Shown in pieces: positions 1 to 14,000 of a DNA stretch of 64,000 nt (position 1 is its first letter; the number at the start of each line of letters is the position of its first letter). Position numbers and translations under genes: made by a program. The stretch covers positions 1,550,001 to 1,614,000 of the forward strand of contig JAYJMM010000097.1 in NCBI GenBank assembly GCA_037349105.1, written 5' to 3'. The notes below the pieces were generated by a model that was not told where the DNA came from, did no database searches, and worked only from the letters and a program-made list of their open reading frames with translations. The stretch is from Limnomonas spitsbergensis. Its lineage: Eukaryota > Chlorophyta > Chlorophyceae > Chlamydomonadales.

Positions 1-3000
1 GAATATGGAGGGATAGGGGACACGAGCATTGGGGGGAAAAGGGGGATAGGGGACAGGAGCGTTGGGTGAATATGGAGGGATAGGGGACAGGAGCGTTGGG
101 TGAATATGGAGGGATAGGGGACAGGAGCGTTGGGTGAATATGGAGGGATAGGGGACAGGAGCGTTGGGTGAATATGGAGGGATAGGGGACACGAGCATTG
201 GGGGGAAAAGGGGGATAGGGGACAGGAGCGTTGGGTGAATATGGAGGGATAGGGGACACGAGCATTGGGGGAAAAGGGGGGATAGGGGACAGGAGCATTG
301 GGTGAATATGGAGGGATAGGGGACAGGAGCATTGGGGGAAAAGGGGGGATAGGGGACAGGAGCATTGGGTGAATATGGAGGGATAGGGGACACGAGCATT
401 GGGGGGAAAAGGGGGATAGGGGACAGGAGCATTGGGTGAATATGGAGGGATAGGGGACACGAGTATTGGGGGAAAAGGGGGAATAGGGGACAGGAGCGTT
501 GGGTGAATATGGAGGGATAGGGGACACGAGCATTGGGTGAATATGGAGGGATAGGGGACACGAGCATTGGGGGGAAAAGGGGGATAGGGGACAGGAGCGT
601 TGGGTGAATATGGAGGGATAGGGGACACGAGCATTGGGGGGAAAAGGGGGATAGGGGACAGGAGCGTTGGGTGAATATGGAGGGATAGGGGACACGAGCA
701 TTGGGGGGAAAAGGGGGATAGGGGACAGGAGCGTTGGGGGGAAAAGGGGGATAGGGGACAGGAGCGTTGGGTGAATATGGAGGGATAGGGGACACGAGCA
801 TTGGGGGGAAAAGGGGGAATAGGGGACAGGAGCATTGGGTGAATATGGAGGGATAGGGGACAGGAGCATTGGGGGGAAAAGGGGGATAGGGGACAGGAGC
901 GTTGGGTGAATATGGAGGGATAGGGGACACGAGTATTGGGGGAAAAGGGGGAATAGGGGACAGGAGCGTTGGGTGAATATGGAGGGATAGGGGACACGAG
1001 CATTGGGTGAATATGGAGGGATAGGGGACACGAGCATTGGGGGGAAAAGGGGGATAGGGGACAGGAGCGTTGGGTGAATATGGAGGGATAGGGGACACGA
1101 GCATTGGGGGGAAAAGGGGGATAGGGGACAGGAGCATTGGGGGGAAAAGGGGGATAGGGGACAGGAGCGTTGGGTGAATATGGAGGGATAGGGGACACGA
1201 GCGTTGGGGGGAAAAGGGGGGATAGGGGACAGGAGCGTTGGGGGGAAAAGGGGGGATAGGGGACACGAGCATTGGGGGGAAAAGGGGGGATAGGGGACAG
1301 GAGCGTTGGGTGAATATGGAGGGATAGGGGACACGAGCATTGGGGGGAAAAGGGGGGATAGGGGACAGGAGCGTTGGGTGAATATGGAGGGATAGGGGAC
1401 ACGAGCGTTGGGGGGAAAAGGGGGGATAGGGGACAGGAGCGTTGGGGGGAAAAGGGGGGATAGGGGACACGAGCATTGGGGGGAAAAGGGGGGATAGGGG
1501 ACAGGAGCGTTGGGTGAATATGGAGGGATAGGGGACACGAGCATTGGGGGGGAAAAGGGGGAATAGGGGACAGGAGCGTTGGGTGAATATGGAGGGATAG
1601 GGGACACGAGCATTGGGGGGAAAAGGGGGGATAGGGGACAGGAGCGTTGGGGGGAAAAGGGGGATAGGGGACACGAGCATTGGGGGGAAAAGGGGGATAG
1701 GGGACAGGAGCGTTGGGTGAATATGGAGGGATAGGGGACACGAGCATTGGGGGGAAAAGGGGGATAGGGGACAGGAGCGTTGGGTGAATATGGAGGGATA
1801 GGGGACACGAGCATTGGGGGAAAAGGGGAATAGGGGACAGGAGCATTGGGGGGAAATGGAGGGATAGGGGACACGAGCGTTGGGGGAAAAGGGGGATAGG
1901 GGACACGAGCATTGGGGGAAAAGGGGGGATAGGGGACAGGAGCATTGGGTGAATATGGAGGGATAGGGGACACGAGCATTGGGGGGAAAATGGGGATAGG
2001 GGACAGGAGCGTTGGGTGAATATGGAGGGATAGGGGACACGAGCATTGGGGGAAAATGGGGGATAGGGGACACGAGCATTGGGGGAAAAGGGGGGATAGG
2101 GGACACGAGCATTGGGGGAAAAGGGGGATAGGGGACAGGAGCATTGGGTGAATATGGAGGGATAGGGGACACGAGCATTGGGGGAAAAGGGGGATAGGGG
2201 ACACGAGCATTGGGGGGAAAAGGGGGGATAGGGGACACGAGCATTGGGGGAAAAGGGGGATAGGGGACAGGAGCATTGGGTGAATATGGAGGGATAGGGG
2301 ACACGAGCATTGGGTGAATATGGAGGGATAGGGGACACGAGCATTGGGGGGAAAAGGGGGGATAGGGGACAGGAGCATTGGGTGAATATGGAGGGATAGG
2401 GGACACGAGCATTGGGGGAAAAGGGGGATAGGGGACACGAGCATTGGGGGGAAAAGGGGGGATAGGGGACAGGAGCATTGGGTGAATATGGAGGGATAGG
2501 GGACAGGAGCATTGGGGGGAAAGGGGGATAGGGGACAGGAGCATTGGGTGAATATGGAGGGATAGGGGACACGAGCATTGGGGGGAAAAGGGGGGATAGG
2601 GGACAGGAGCATTGGGTGAATATGGAGGGATAGGGGACACGAGCATTGGGGGAAAAGGGGGATAGGGGACAGGAGCATTGGGTGAATATGGAGGGATAGG
2701 GGACACGAGCATTGGGGGGAAAAGGGGGATAGGGGACAGGAGCATTGGGTGAATATGGAGGGATAGGGGACAGGAGCATTGGGTGAATATGGAGGGATAG
2801 GGGACACGAGCATTGGGGGGAAAAGGGGGATAGGGGACAGGAGCATTGGGTGAATATGGAGGGATAGGGGACACGAGCATTGGGTGAATATGGAGGGATA
2901 GGGGACACGAGCATTGGGGGGAAAAGGGGGGATAGGGGACAGGAGCATTGGGTGAATATGGAGGGATAGGGGACACGAGCATTGGGGGAAAAGGGGGATA

Positions 3001-6000
3001 GGGGACAGGAGCATTGGGGGGAAAAGGGGGATAGGGGACAGGAGCGTTGGGGGGAAAAGGGGGGATAGGGGACACGAGCATTGGGGGGAAAAGGGGGATA
3101 GGGGACAGGAGCGTTGGGGGGAAAAGGGGGGATAGGGGACACGAGCATTGGGGGAAAAGGGGGATAGGGGACAGGAGCGTTGGGTGAATATGGAGGGATA
3201 GGGGACACGAGCATTGGGGGGAAAAGGGGGATAGGGGACAGGAGCATTGGGTGAATATGGAGGGATAGGGGACAGGAGCATTGGGTGAATATGGAGGGAT
3301 AGGGGACACGAGCATTGGGGGGAAAAGGGGGATAGGGGACAGGAGCGTTGGGTGAATATGGAGGGATAGGGGACACGAGCATTGGGTGAATATGGAGGGA
3401 TAGGGGACACGAGCATTGGGGGGAAAAGGGGGGATAGGGGACAGGAGCATTGGGTGAATATGGAGGGATAGGGGACACGAGCATTGGGGGAAAAGGGGGA
3501 TAGGGGACAGGAGCATTGGGTGAATATGGAGGGATAGGGGACACGAGCATTGGGGGAAAAGGGGGATAGGGGACAGGAGCATTGGGTGAATATGGAGGGA
3601 TAGGGGACACGAGCATTGGGGGAAAAGGGGGATAGGGGACAGGAGCATTGGGTGAATATGGAGGGATAGGGGACACGAGCATTGGGGGGAAAAGGGGGAT
3701 AGGGGACAGGAGCGTTGGGTGAATATGGAGGGATAGGGGACACGAGCATTGGGTGAATATGGAGGGATAGGGGACAGGAGCATTGGGTGAATATGGAGGG
3801 ATAGGGGACACGAGCATTGGGGGGAAAAGGGGGATAGGGGACAGGAGCATTGGGTGAATATGGAGGGATAGGGGACACGAGCATTGGGTGAATATGGAGG
3901 GATAGGGGACACGAGCATTGGGGGGAAAAGGGGGGATAGGGGACAGGAGCATTGGGTGAATATGGAGGGATAGGGGACACGAGCATTGGGGGAAAAGGGG
4001 GATAGGGGACAGGAGCATTGGGTGAATATGGAGGGATAGGGGACACGAGCATTGGGGGGAAAAGGGGGATAGGGGACACGAGCATTGGGGGGAAAAGGGG
4101 GGGATAGGGGACAGGAGCATTGGGTGAATATGGAGGGATAGGGGACACGAGCATTGGGGGGAAAAGGGGGATAGGGGACACGAGCATTGGGGGGAAAAGG
4201 GGGGATAGGGGACACGAGCATTGGGTGAATATGGAGGGATAGGGGACACGAGCATTGGGGGGAAAAGGGGGAATAGGGGACAGGAGCATTGGGTGAATAT
4301 GGAGGGATAGGGGACACGAGCATTGGGTGAATATGGAGGGATAGGGGACACGAGCATTGGGGGGAAAAGGGGGATAGGGGACACGAGCATTGGGTGGAAA
4401 AGGGGGATAGGGGACACGAGCATTGGGGGAAAAGGGGGAATAGGGGACACGAGCATTGGGGGGAAAAGGGGGATAGGGGACACGAGCATTGGGGGGAAAA
4501 GGGGGGATAGGGGACACGAGCATTGGGTGAATATGGAGGGATAGGGGACACGAGCATTGGGGGAAAAGGGGGAATAGGGGACAGGAGCATTGGGTGAATA
4601 TGGAGGGATAGGGGACACGAGCATTGGGGGAAAAGGGGGATAGGGGACAGGAGCGTTGGGTGAATATGGAGGGATAGGGGACACGAGCGTTGGGGGGAAA
4701 AGGGGGATAGGGGACAGGAGCGTTGGGTGAATATGGAGGGATAGGGGACACGAGCATTGGGGGAAAAGGGGGAATAGGGGACAGGAGCATTGGGTGAATA
4801 TGGAGGGATAGGGGACACGAGCATTGGGGGAAAAGGGGGATAGGGGACAGGAGCGTTGGGTGAATATGGAGGGATAGGGGACAGGAGCGTTGGGTGAATA
4901 TGGAGGGATAGGGGACACGAGCATTGGGGGGAAAAGGGGGATAGGGGACAGGAGCGTTGGGTGAATATGGAGGGATAGGGGACACGAGCGTTGGGGGGAA
5001 AAGGGGGATAGGGGACAGGAGCGTTGGGTGAATATGGAGGGATAGGGGACACGAGCATTGGGGGGAAAAGGGGGGATAGGGGACAGGAGCATTGGGGGGA
5101 AAAGGGGGAATAGGGGACACGAGCATTGGGGGGAAAAGGGGGATAGGGGACAGGAGCATTGGGTGAATATGGAGGGATAGGGGACACGAGCGTTGGGGGA
5201 AAAGGGGGAATAGGGGACAGGAGCGTTGGGTGAATATGGAGGGATAGGGGACACGAGCATTGGGGGAAAAGGGGGATAGGGGACAGGAGCGTTGGGTGAA
5301 TATGGAGGGATAGGGGACAGGAGCATTGGGGGGAAAAGGGGGAATAGGGGACACGAGCATTGGGGGGAAAAGGGGGATAGGGGACAGGAGCATTGGGGGG
5401 AAAAGGGGGGATAGGGGACACGAGCATTGGGGGGAAAAGGGGGATAGGGGACACGAGCATTGGGGGGAAAAGGGGGATAGGGGACACGAGCATTGGGGGG
5501 AAAAGGGGGATAGGGGACAGGAGCGTTGGGTGAATATGGAGGGATAGGGGACACGAGCATTGGGGGAAAAGGGGGATAGGGGACAGGAGCATTGGGTGAA
5601 TATGGAGGGATAGGGGACACGAGCATTGGGGGAAAAGGGGGATAGGGGACAGGAGCGTTGGGTGAATATGGAGGGATAGGGGACACGAGCATTGGGGGAA
5701 AAGGGGGATAGGGGACACGAGCATTGGGGGGAAAAGGGGGATAGGGGACAGGAGCATTGGGTGAATATGGAGGGATAGGGGACACGAGCATTGGGGGAAA
5801 AGGGGGATAGGGGACAGGAGCGTTGGGTGAATATGGAGGGATAGGGGACACGAGCATTGGGGGAAAAGGGGGATAGGGGACAGGAGCGTTGGGTGAATAT
5901 GGAGGGATAGGGGACACGAGCATTGGGGGAAAAGGGGGATAGGGGACAGGAGCGTTGGGTGAATATGGAGGGATAGGGGACAGGAGCATTGGGGGAAAAG

Positions 6001-9000
6001 GGGGATAGGGGACAGGAGCGTTGGGTGAATATGGAGGGATAGGGGACACGAGCGTTGGGGGGAAAAGGGGGGATAGGGGACAGGAGCGTTGGGTGAATAT
6101 GGAGGGATAGGGGACACGAGCATTGGGGGGAAAAGGGGGATAGGGGACAGGAGCATTGGGGGGAAAAGGGGGGATAGGGGACACGAGCATTGGGGGGAAA
6201 AGGGGGATAGGGGACAGGAGCGTTGGGTGAATATGGAGGGATAGGGGACACGAGCATTGGGGGAAAAGGGGGATAGGGGACAGGAGCGTTGGGTGAATAT
6301 GGAGGGATAGGGGACACGAGCATTGGGGGAAAAGGGGGATAGGGGACAGGAGCGTTGGGTGAATATGGAGGGATAGGGGACACGAGCGTTGGGGGGAAAA
6401 GGGGGGATAGGGGACACGAGCATTGGGGGGAAAAGGGGGGATAGGGGACAGGAGCGTTGGGTGAATATGGAGGGATAGGGGACACGAGCGTTGGGGGGAA
6501 AAGGGGGGATAGGGGACACGAGCATTGGGGGGAAAAGGGGGGATAGGGGACACGAGCATTGGGGGGAAAAGGGGGGATAGGGGACACGAGCATTGGGGGA
6601 AAAGGGGGATAGGGGACAGGAGCATTGGGGGGAAAAGGGGGGATAGGGGACAGGAGCATTGGGTGAATATGGAGGGATAGGGGACACGAGCATTGGGGGG
6701 AAAATGGGGATAGGGGACAGGAGCATTGGGTGAATATGGAGGGATAGGGGACACGAGCATTGGGGGAAAAGGGGGATAGGGGACAGGAGCATTGGGGGGA
6801 AAAGGGGGATAGGGGACAGGAGCATTGGGGGGAAAAGGGGGGATAGGGGACAGGAGCATTGGGGGAAAAGGGGGATAGGGGACAGGAGCATTGGGTGAAT
6901 ATGGAGGGATAGGGGACACGAGCATTGGGGGAAAAGGGGGATAGGGGACAGGAGCATTGGGGGGAAAAGGGGGGATAGGGGACAGGAGCATTGGGGGGAA
7001 AAGGGGGATAGGGGACAGGAGCATTGGGTGAATATGGAGGGATAGGGGACACGAGCATTGGGGGAAAAGGGGGATAGGGGACAGGAGCATTGGGTGAATA
7101 TGGAGGGATAGGGGACACGAGCGTTGGGGGGAAAAGGGGGGATAGGGGACAGGAGCATTGGGTGAATATGGAGGGATAGGGGACACGAGCATTGGGGGGA
7201 AAAGGGGGATAGGGGACAGGAGCGTTGGGTGAATATGGAGGGATAGGGGACACGAGCATTGGGGAAAAGGGGGATAGGGGACAGGAGCATTGGGTGAATA
7301 TGGAGGGATAGGGGACACGAGCATTGGGGGAAAAGGGGGATAGGGGACAGGAGCGTTGGGTGAATATGGAGGGATAGGGGACACGAGCATTGGGGGGAAA
7401 TGGGGGATAGGGGACACGAGCATTGGGGGGAAAAGGGGGATAGGGGACAGGAGCGTTGGGTGAATATGGAGGGATAGGGGACACGAGCATTGGGGGGAAA
7501 AGGGGGATAGGGGACACGAGCATTGGGGGGAAAAGGGGGATAGGGGACAGGAGCGTTGGGTGAATATGGAGGGATAGGGGACACGAGCGTTGGGTGAATA
7601 TGGAGGGATAGGGGACACGAGCGTTGGGGGGAAAAGGGGGGATAGGGGACACGAGCATTGGGGGGAAAAGGGGGGATAGGGGACAGGAGCGTTGGGTGAA
7701 TATGGAGGGATAGGGGACACGAGCGTTGGGGGGAAAAGGGGGGATAGGGGACACGAGCATTGGGGGGAAAAGGGGGGATAGGGGACACGAGCATTGGGGG
7801 AAAAGGGGGGATAGGGGACACGAGCATTGGGGGGAAAAGGGGGGATAGGGGACACGAGCATTGGGGGGAAAAGGGGGGATAGGGGACAGGAGCGTTGGGT
7901 GAATATGGAGGGATAGGGGACACGAGCGTTGGGGGGAAAAGGGGGATAGGGGACACGAGCATTGGGTGAATATGGAGGGATAGGGGACACGAGCATTGGG
8001 GGGAAAAGGGGGATAGGGGACACGAGCATTGGGGGGAAAAGGGGGATAGGGGACACGAGCATTGGGGGGAAAAGGGGGGATAGGGGACAGGAGCGTTGGG
8101 TGAATATGGAGGGATAGGGGACACGAGCATTGGGGGGAAATGGGGGATAGGGGACAGGAGCGTTGGGTGAATATGGAGGGATAGGGGACACGAGCGTTGG
8201 GGGGAAAAGGGGGATAGGGGACAGGAGCATTGGGTGAATATGGAGGGATAGGGGACACGAGCGTTGGGGGGAAAAGGGGGATAGGGGACAGGAGCGTTGG
8301 GTGAATATGGAGGGATAGGGGACACGAGCATTGGGGGGAAAAGGGGGATAGGGGACAGGAGCGTTGGGTGAATATGGAGGGATAGGGGACACGAGCATTG
8401 GGGGGAAAAGGGGGGATAGGGGACAGGAGCATTGGGGGGAAAAGGGGGATAGGGGACAGGAGCGTTGGGTGAATATGGAGGGATAGGGGACACGAGCGTT
8501 GGGGGGAAAAGGGGGGATAGGGGACAGGAGCGTTGGGTGAATATGGAGGGATAGGGGACACGAGCGTTGGGGGGAAAAGGGGGGATAGGGGACAGGAGCG
8601 TTGGGTGAATATGGAGGGATAGGGGACAGGAGCGTTGGGTGAATATGGAGGGATAGGGGACACGAGCGTTGGGGGGAAAAGGGGGATAGGGGACAGGAGC
8701 GTTGGGTGAATATGGAGGGATAGGGGACACGAGCATTGGGGGGAAAAGGGGGATAGGGGACAGGAGCGTTGGGTGAATATGGAGGGATAGGGGACACGAG
8801 CATTGGGGGGAAAAGGGGGGATAGGGGACAGGAGCGTTGGGTGAATATGGAGGGATAGGGGACAGGAGCGTTGGGTGAATATGGAGGGATAGGGGACACG
8901 AGCATTGGGGGGAAAAGGGGGGATAGGGGACAGGAGCGTTGGGTGAATATGGAGGGATAGGGGACACGAGCATTGGGGGGAAAAGGGGGATAGGGGACAC

Positions 9001-10938
9001 GAGCATTGGGTGAATATGGAGGGATAGGGGACACGAGCATTGGGGGGAAAAGGGGGGATAGGGGACAGGAGCATTGGGGGGAAAAGGGGGGATAGGGGAC
9101 AGGAGCATTGGGGGGAAAAGGGGGGATAGGGGACAGGAGCGTTGGGGGGAAAAGGGGGATAGGGGACAGGAGCATTGGGGGGAAAAGGGGGGATAGGGGA
9201 CAGGAGCGTTGGGTGAATATGGAGGGATAGGGGACAGGAGCGTTGGGGGGAAAAGGGGGATAGGGGACACGAGCATTGGGGGGAAAAGGGGGGATAGGGG
9301 ACAGGAGCGTTGGGTGAATATGGAGGGATAGGGGACACGAGCATTGGGGGGAAAAGGGGGATAGGGGACAGGAGCGTTGGGGGGAAAAGGGGGATAGGGG
9401 ACACGAGCATTGGGGGAAATGGGGGATAGGGGACAGGAGCGTTGGGTGAATATGGAGGGATAGGGGACACGAGCATTGGGGGGAAAAGGGGGATAGGGGA
9501 CACGAGCATTGGGGGGAAAAGGGGGATAGGGGACAGGAGCGTTGGGTGAATATGGAGGGATAGGGGACACGAGCATTGGGGGGAAAAGGGGGATAGGGGA
9601 CAGGAGCGTTGGGTGAATATGGAGGGATAGGGGACACGAGCATTGGGGGGAAAAGGGGGATAGGGGACAGGAGCGTTGGGTGAATATGGAGGGATAGGGG
9701 ACACGAGCATTGGGGGGAAAAGGGGGATAGGGGACACGAGCATTGGGTGAATATGGAGGGATAGGGGACACGAGCATTGGGGGGAAAAGGGGGGATAGGG
9801 GACACGAGCATTGGGGGGAAAAGGGGGAATAGGGGACAGGAGCATTGGGGGGAAAAGGGGGATAGGGGACAGGAGCATTGGGGGGAAAAGGGGGATAGGG
9901 GACAGGAGCATTGGGGGGAAAAGGGGGAATAGGGGACAGGAGCATTGGGGGGAAAAGGGGGATAGGGGACAGGAGCGTTGGGTGAATATGGAGGGATAGG
10001 GGACACGAGCATTGGGGGGAAAAGGGGGGATAGGGGACAGGAGCATTGGGGGGAAAAGGGGGGATAGGGGACACGAGCATTGGGGGGAAAAGGGGGGATA
10101 GGGGACAGGAGCGTTGGGTGAATATGGAGGGATAGGGGACAGGAGCGTTGGGGGGAAAAGGGGGGATAGGGGACAGGAGCGTTGGGTGAATATGGAGGGA
10201 TAGGGGACACGAGCATTGGGGGGAAAAGGGGGATAGGGGACAGGAGCGTTGGGGGGAAAAGGGGGGATAGGGGACACGAGCATTGGGGGGAAAAGGGGGG
10301 ATAGGGGACAGGAGCGTTGGGTGAATATGGAGGGATAGGGGACAGGAGCATTGGGGGGAAAAGGGGGGATAGGGGACAGGAGCGTTGGGTGAATATGGAG
10401 GGATAGGGGACACGAGCGTTGGGGGGAAAAGGGGGGATAGGGGACAGGAGCGTTGGGTGAATATGGAGGGATAGGGGACAGGAGCGTTGGGTGAATATGG
10501 AGGGATAGGGGACACGAGCATTGGGGGGAAATGGGGGATAGGGGACAGGAGCGTTGGGTGAATATGGAGGGATAGGGGACACGAGCATTGGGGGGAAAAG
10601 GGGGATAGGGGACACGAGCATTGGGGGGAAAAGGGGGATAGGGGACAGGAGCGTTGGGGGGAAAAGGGGGAATAGGGGACAGGAGCATTGGGGGGAAAAG
10701 GGGGATAGGGGACAGGAGCGTTGGGTGAATATGGAGGGATAGGGGACACGAGCATTGGGGGGAAAAGGGGGATAGGGGACAGGAGCATTGGGTGAATATG
10801 GAGGGATAGGGGACACGAGCATTGGGGGGAAATGGGGGATAGGGGACAGGAGCGTTGGGTGAATATGGAGGGATAGGGGACAGGAGCGTTGGGTGAATAA
10901 GGGGGAACAGTTGGGCAAGAATCGGGTGAATATGTTCA
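1..10938. repeat. 33-34 bp G-rich minisatellite array (about 330 copies, open at left edge)
   Basis: Two alternating unit types share the core ggggacacgagcattggg or ggggacaggagcgttggg. One type starts with tgaatatggagggata and the other with ggggaaaagggggata. Variation is mainly cac/cag, cat/cgt and the length of G runs. Runs of 4-6 G every few bases on the plus strand give strong G-quadruplex potential. The last units decay at about 10,890-10,938. Short open frames here (Gly/Arg/Asp-rich) are by-products of the repeat and not genes. If the DUF952 gene continues leftward, the whole array lies inside its intron. Confidence 0.97.
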
Positions 10939-11008
10939 TCATGATACGTCAGCCCTGACACCTCAACCCATCCAAAAATGCATGAGTGTGAGGGTGTGCA
11001 AGAAAATA
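10939..11008. other. unique 70-bp junction between two arrays
   Basis: Short non-repetitive A/T-richer sequence separates the G-rich array on the left from the C-rich array on the right. It contains no recognisable exon. Strand composition flips across it. Confidence 0.8.
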
Positions 11009-14000
11009 CTTTTGCTAACCACCCCCCCTCCTTTCAATGCCCGTTATACCTTTGCTAACCGTCCCCCCCTCCTTCCAATGCCCGTTGTACCTTTGCTAAC
11101 TGCCCCCCCCTCCTTCCAATGCCCGTTGTACCTTTGCTAACCACCCCCCCCTCCTTCCAATGCCCGTTGTACCTTTGCTAACCGCCCCCCCCCCTCCTTC
11201 CAATGCCCGTTGTACCTTTGCTAACCGCCCCCCCTCCTTCCAATGCCCGTTGTACCTTTGCTAACCGCCCCCCCTCCTTCCAATGCCCGATATACCTTTG
11301 CTAACCGCCCCCCCTCCTTCCAATGCCCGTTGTACCTTTGCTAACCGCCCCCTCCTCCTTCCAATGCCCGTTGTACCTTTGCTAACCGCCCCCCCCCTCC
11401 TTCCAATGCCCGTTGTACCTTTGCTAACCGCCCCCCCCCTCCTTCCAATGCCCGTTGTACCTTTGCTAACCGCCCCCCCCCTCCTTCCAATGCCCGTTGT
11501 ACCTTTGCTAACCGCCCCCCCTCCTTCCAATGCCCGTTGTACCTTTGCTAACCGCCCCCCCTCCTTCCAATGCCCGTTGTACCTTTGCTAACCGCCCCCC
11601 CTCCTTCCAATGCCCGATATACCTTTGCTAACCGCCCCCCCTCCTTCCAATGCCCGTTGTACCTTTGCTAACCGCCCCCCCCTCCTTCCAATGCCCGATA
11701 TACCTTTGCTAACCGCCCCCCCCCTCCTTCCAATGCCCGTTGTACCTTTGCTAACCGCCCCCCCTCCTTCCAATGCCCGTTGTACCTTTGCTAACCGCCC
11801 CCCCTCCTTCCAATGCCCGTTGTACCTTTGCTAACCGCCCCCCCTCCTTCCAATGCCCGTTGTACCTTTGCTAACCGCCCCCCCCCTCCTTCCAATGCCC
11901 GATATACCTTTGCTAACCGCCCCCCCCTCCTTCCAATGCCCGTTGTACCTTTGCTAACCGCCCCCCCCTCCTTCCAATGCCCGTTGTACCTTTGCTAACC
12001 GCCCCCCTCCTTCCAATGCCCGTTGTACCTTTGCTAACCGCCCCCCCTCCTTCCAATGCCCGTTGTACCTTTGCTAACCGCCCCCCCCCTCCTTCCAATG
12101 CCCGATATACCTTTGCTAACCGCCCCCCCCTCCTTCCAATGCCCGATATACCTTTGCTAACCGCCCCCCCCTCCTTCCAATGCCCGTTGTACCTTTGCTA
12201 ACCGCCCCCCCTCCTTCCAATGCCCGTTGTACCTTTGCTAACCGCCCCCCCCTCCTTCCAATGCCCGATATACCTTTGCTAACCACCCCCCCTCCTTCCA
12301 ATGCCCGTTGTACCTTTGCTAACCGCCCCCCCCCTCCTTCCAATGCCCGTTGTACCTTTGCTAACCGCCCCCCCCTCCTTCCAATGCCCGTTGTACCTTT
12401 GCTAACCGCCCCCCCTCCTTCCAATGCCCGTTGTACCTTTGCTAACCGCCCCCCCCTCCTTCCAATGCCCGTTGTACCTTTGCTAACCGCCCCCCCCTCC
12501 TTCCAATGCCCGTTGTACCTTTGCTAACCGCCCCCCCCCTCCTTCCAATGCCTGATATACCTTTGCTAACCACCCCCCCTCCTTCCAATGCCCGTTGTAC
12601 CTTTGCTAACCGACCCCCTCCTTCCAATGCCCGTTGTACCTTTGCTAACCGCCCCCCCCCTCCTTCCAATGCCCGTTGTACCTTTGCTAACCGCCCCCCC
12701 TCCTTCCAATGCCCGTTGTACCTTTGCTAACCGCCCCCCCTCCTTCCAATGCCCGATATACCTTTGCTAACCACCCCCCCTCCTTCCAATGCCCGTTGTA
12801 CCTTTGCTAACCGCCCCCCCCTCCTTCCAATGCCCGTTGTACCTTTGCTAACCGCCCCCCCCCCTCCTTCCAATACCCGATATACCTTTGCTAACCGCCC
12901 CCCCCCTCCTTCCAATGCCCGTTGTACCTTTGCTAACCGCCCCCCCCTCCTTCCAATACCCGATATACCTTTGCTAACCGCCCCCCCCTCCTTCCAATGC
13001 CCGTTGTACCTTTGCTAACCGCCCCCCCCCTCCTTCCAATACCCGATATACCTTTGCTAACCGCCCCCCCTCCTTCCAATGCCCGTTGTACCTTTGCTAA
13101 CCGCCCCCCCCTCCTTCCAATGCCCGTTGTACCTTTGCTAACCGCCCCCCCCTCCTTCCAATGCCCGTTGTACCTTTGCTAACCGCCCCCCCCCTCCTTC
13201 CAATGCCCGTTATACCTTTGCTAACCGCCCCCCCTCCTTCCAATGCCCGTTGTACCTTTGCTAACCGCCCCCCCCTCCTTCCAATGCCCGTTGTACCTTT
13301 GCTAACCGCCCCCCCCCTCCTTCCAATGCCCGTTGTACCTTTGCTAACCGCCCCCCCCTCCTTCCAATGCCCGATATACCTTTGCTAACCGCCCCCCCTC
13401 CTTCCTATGCCCGATATACCTTTGCTAACCACCCCCCCCCTCCTTCCAATGCCCGATATACCTTTGCTAACCGCCCCCCCCTCCTTCCAATGCCCGTTGT
13501 ACCTATGCTAACCGCCCCCCCCTCCTTCCAATACCCGTTGTACCTTTGCTAACCGCCCCCCCCTCCTTCCAATGCCCGTTGTACCTTTGCTAACCGCCCC
13601 CCCCTCCTTCCAATGCCCGTTGTACCTTTGCTAACCGCCCCCCCTCCTTCCAATGCCCGTTGTACCTTTGCTAACCGCCCCCCCTCCTTCCAATGCCCGT
13701 TGTACCTTTGCTAACCGCCCCCCCCTCCTTCCAATGCCCGTTGTACCTTTGCTAACCGCCCCCCCCTCCTTCCAATGCCCGTTGTACCTTTGCTAACCGC
13801 CCCCCCCCTCCTTCCAATACCCGATATACCTTTGCTAACCGCCCCCCCTCCTTCCAATGCCCGTTGTACCTTTGCTAACCGCCCCCCCTCCTTCCAATGC
13901 CCGTTGTACCTTTGCTAACCGCCCCCCCTCCTTCCAATGCCCGTTGTACCTTTGCTAACCGCCCCCCCTCCTTCCAATGCCCGTTATACCTTTGCTAACC

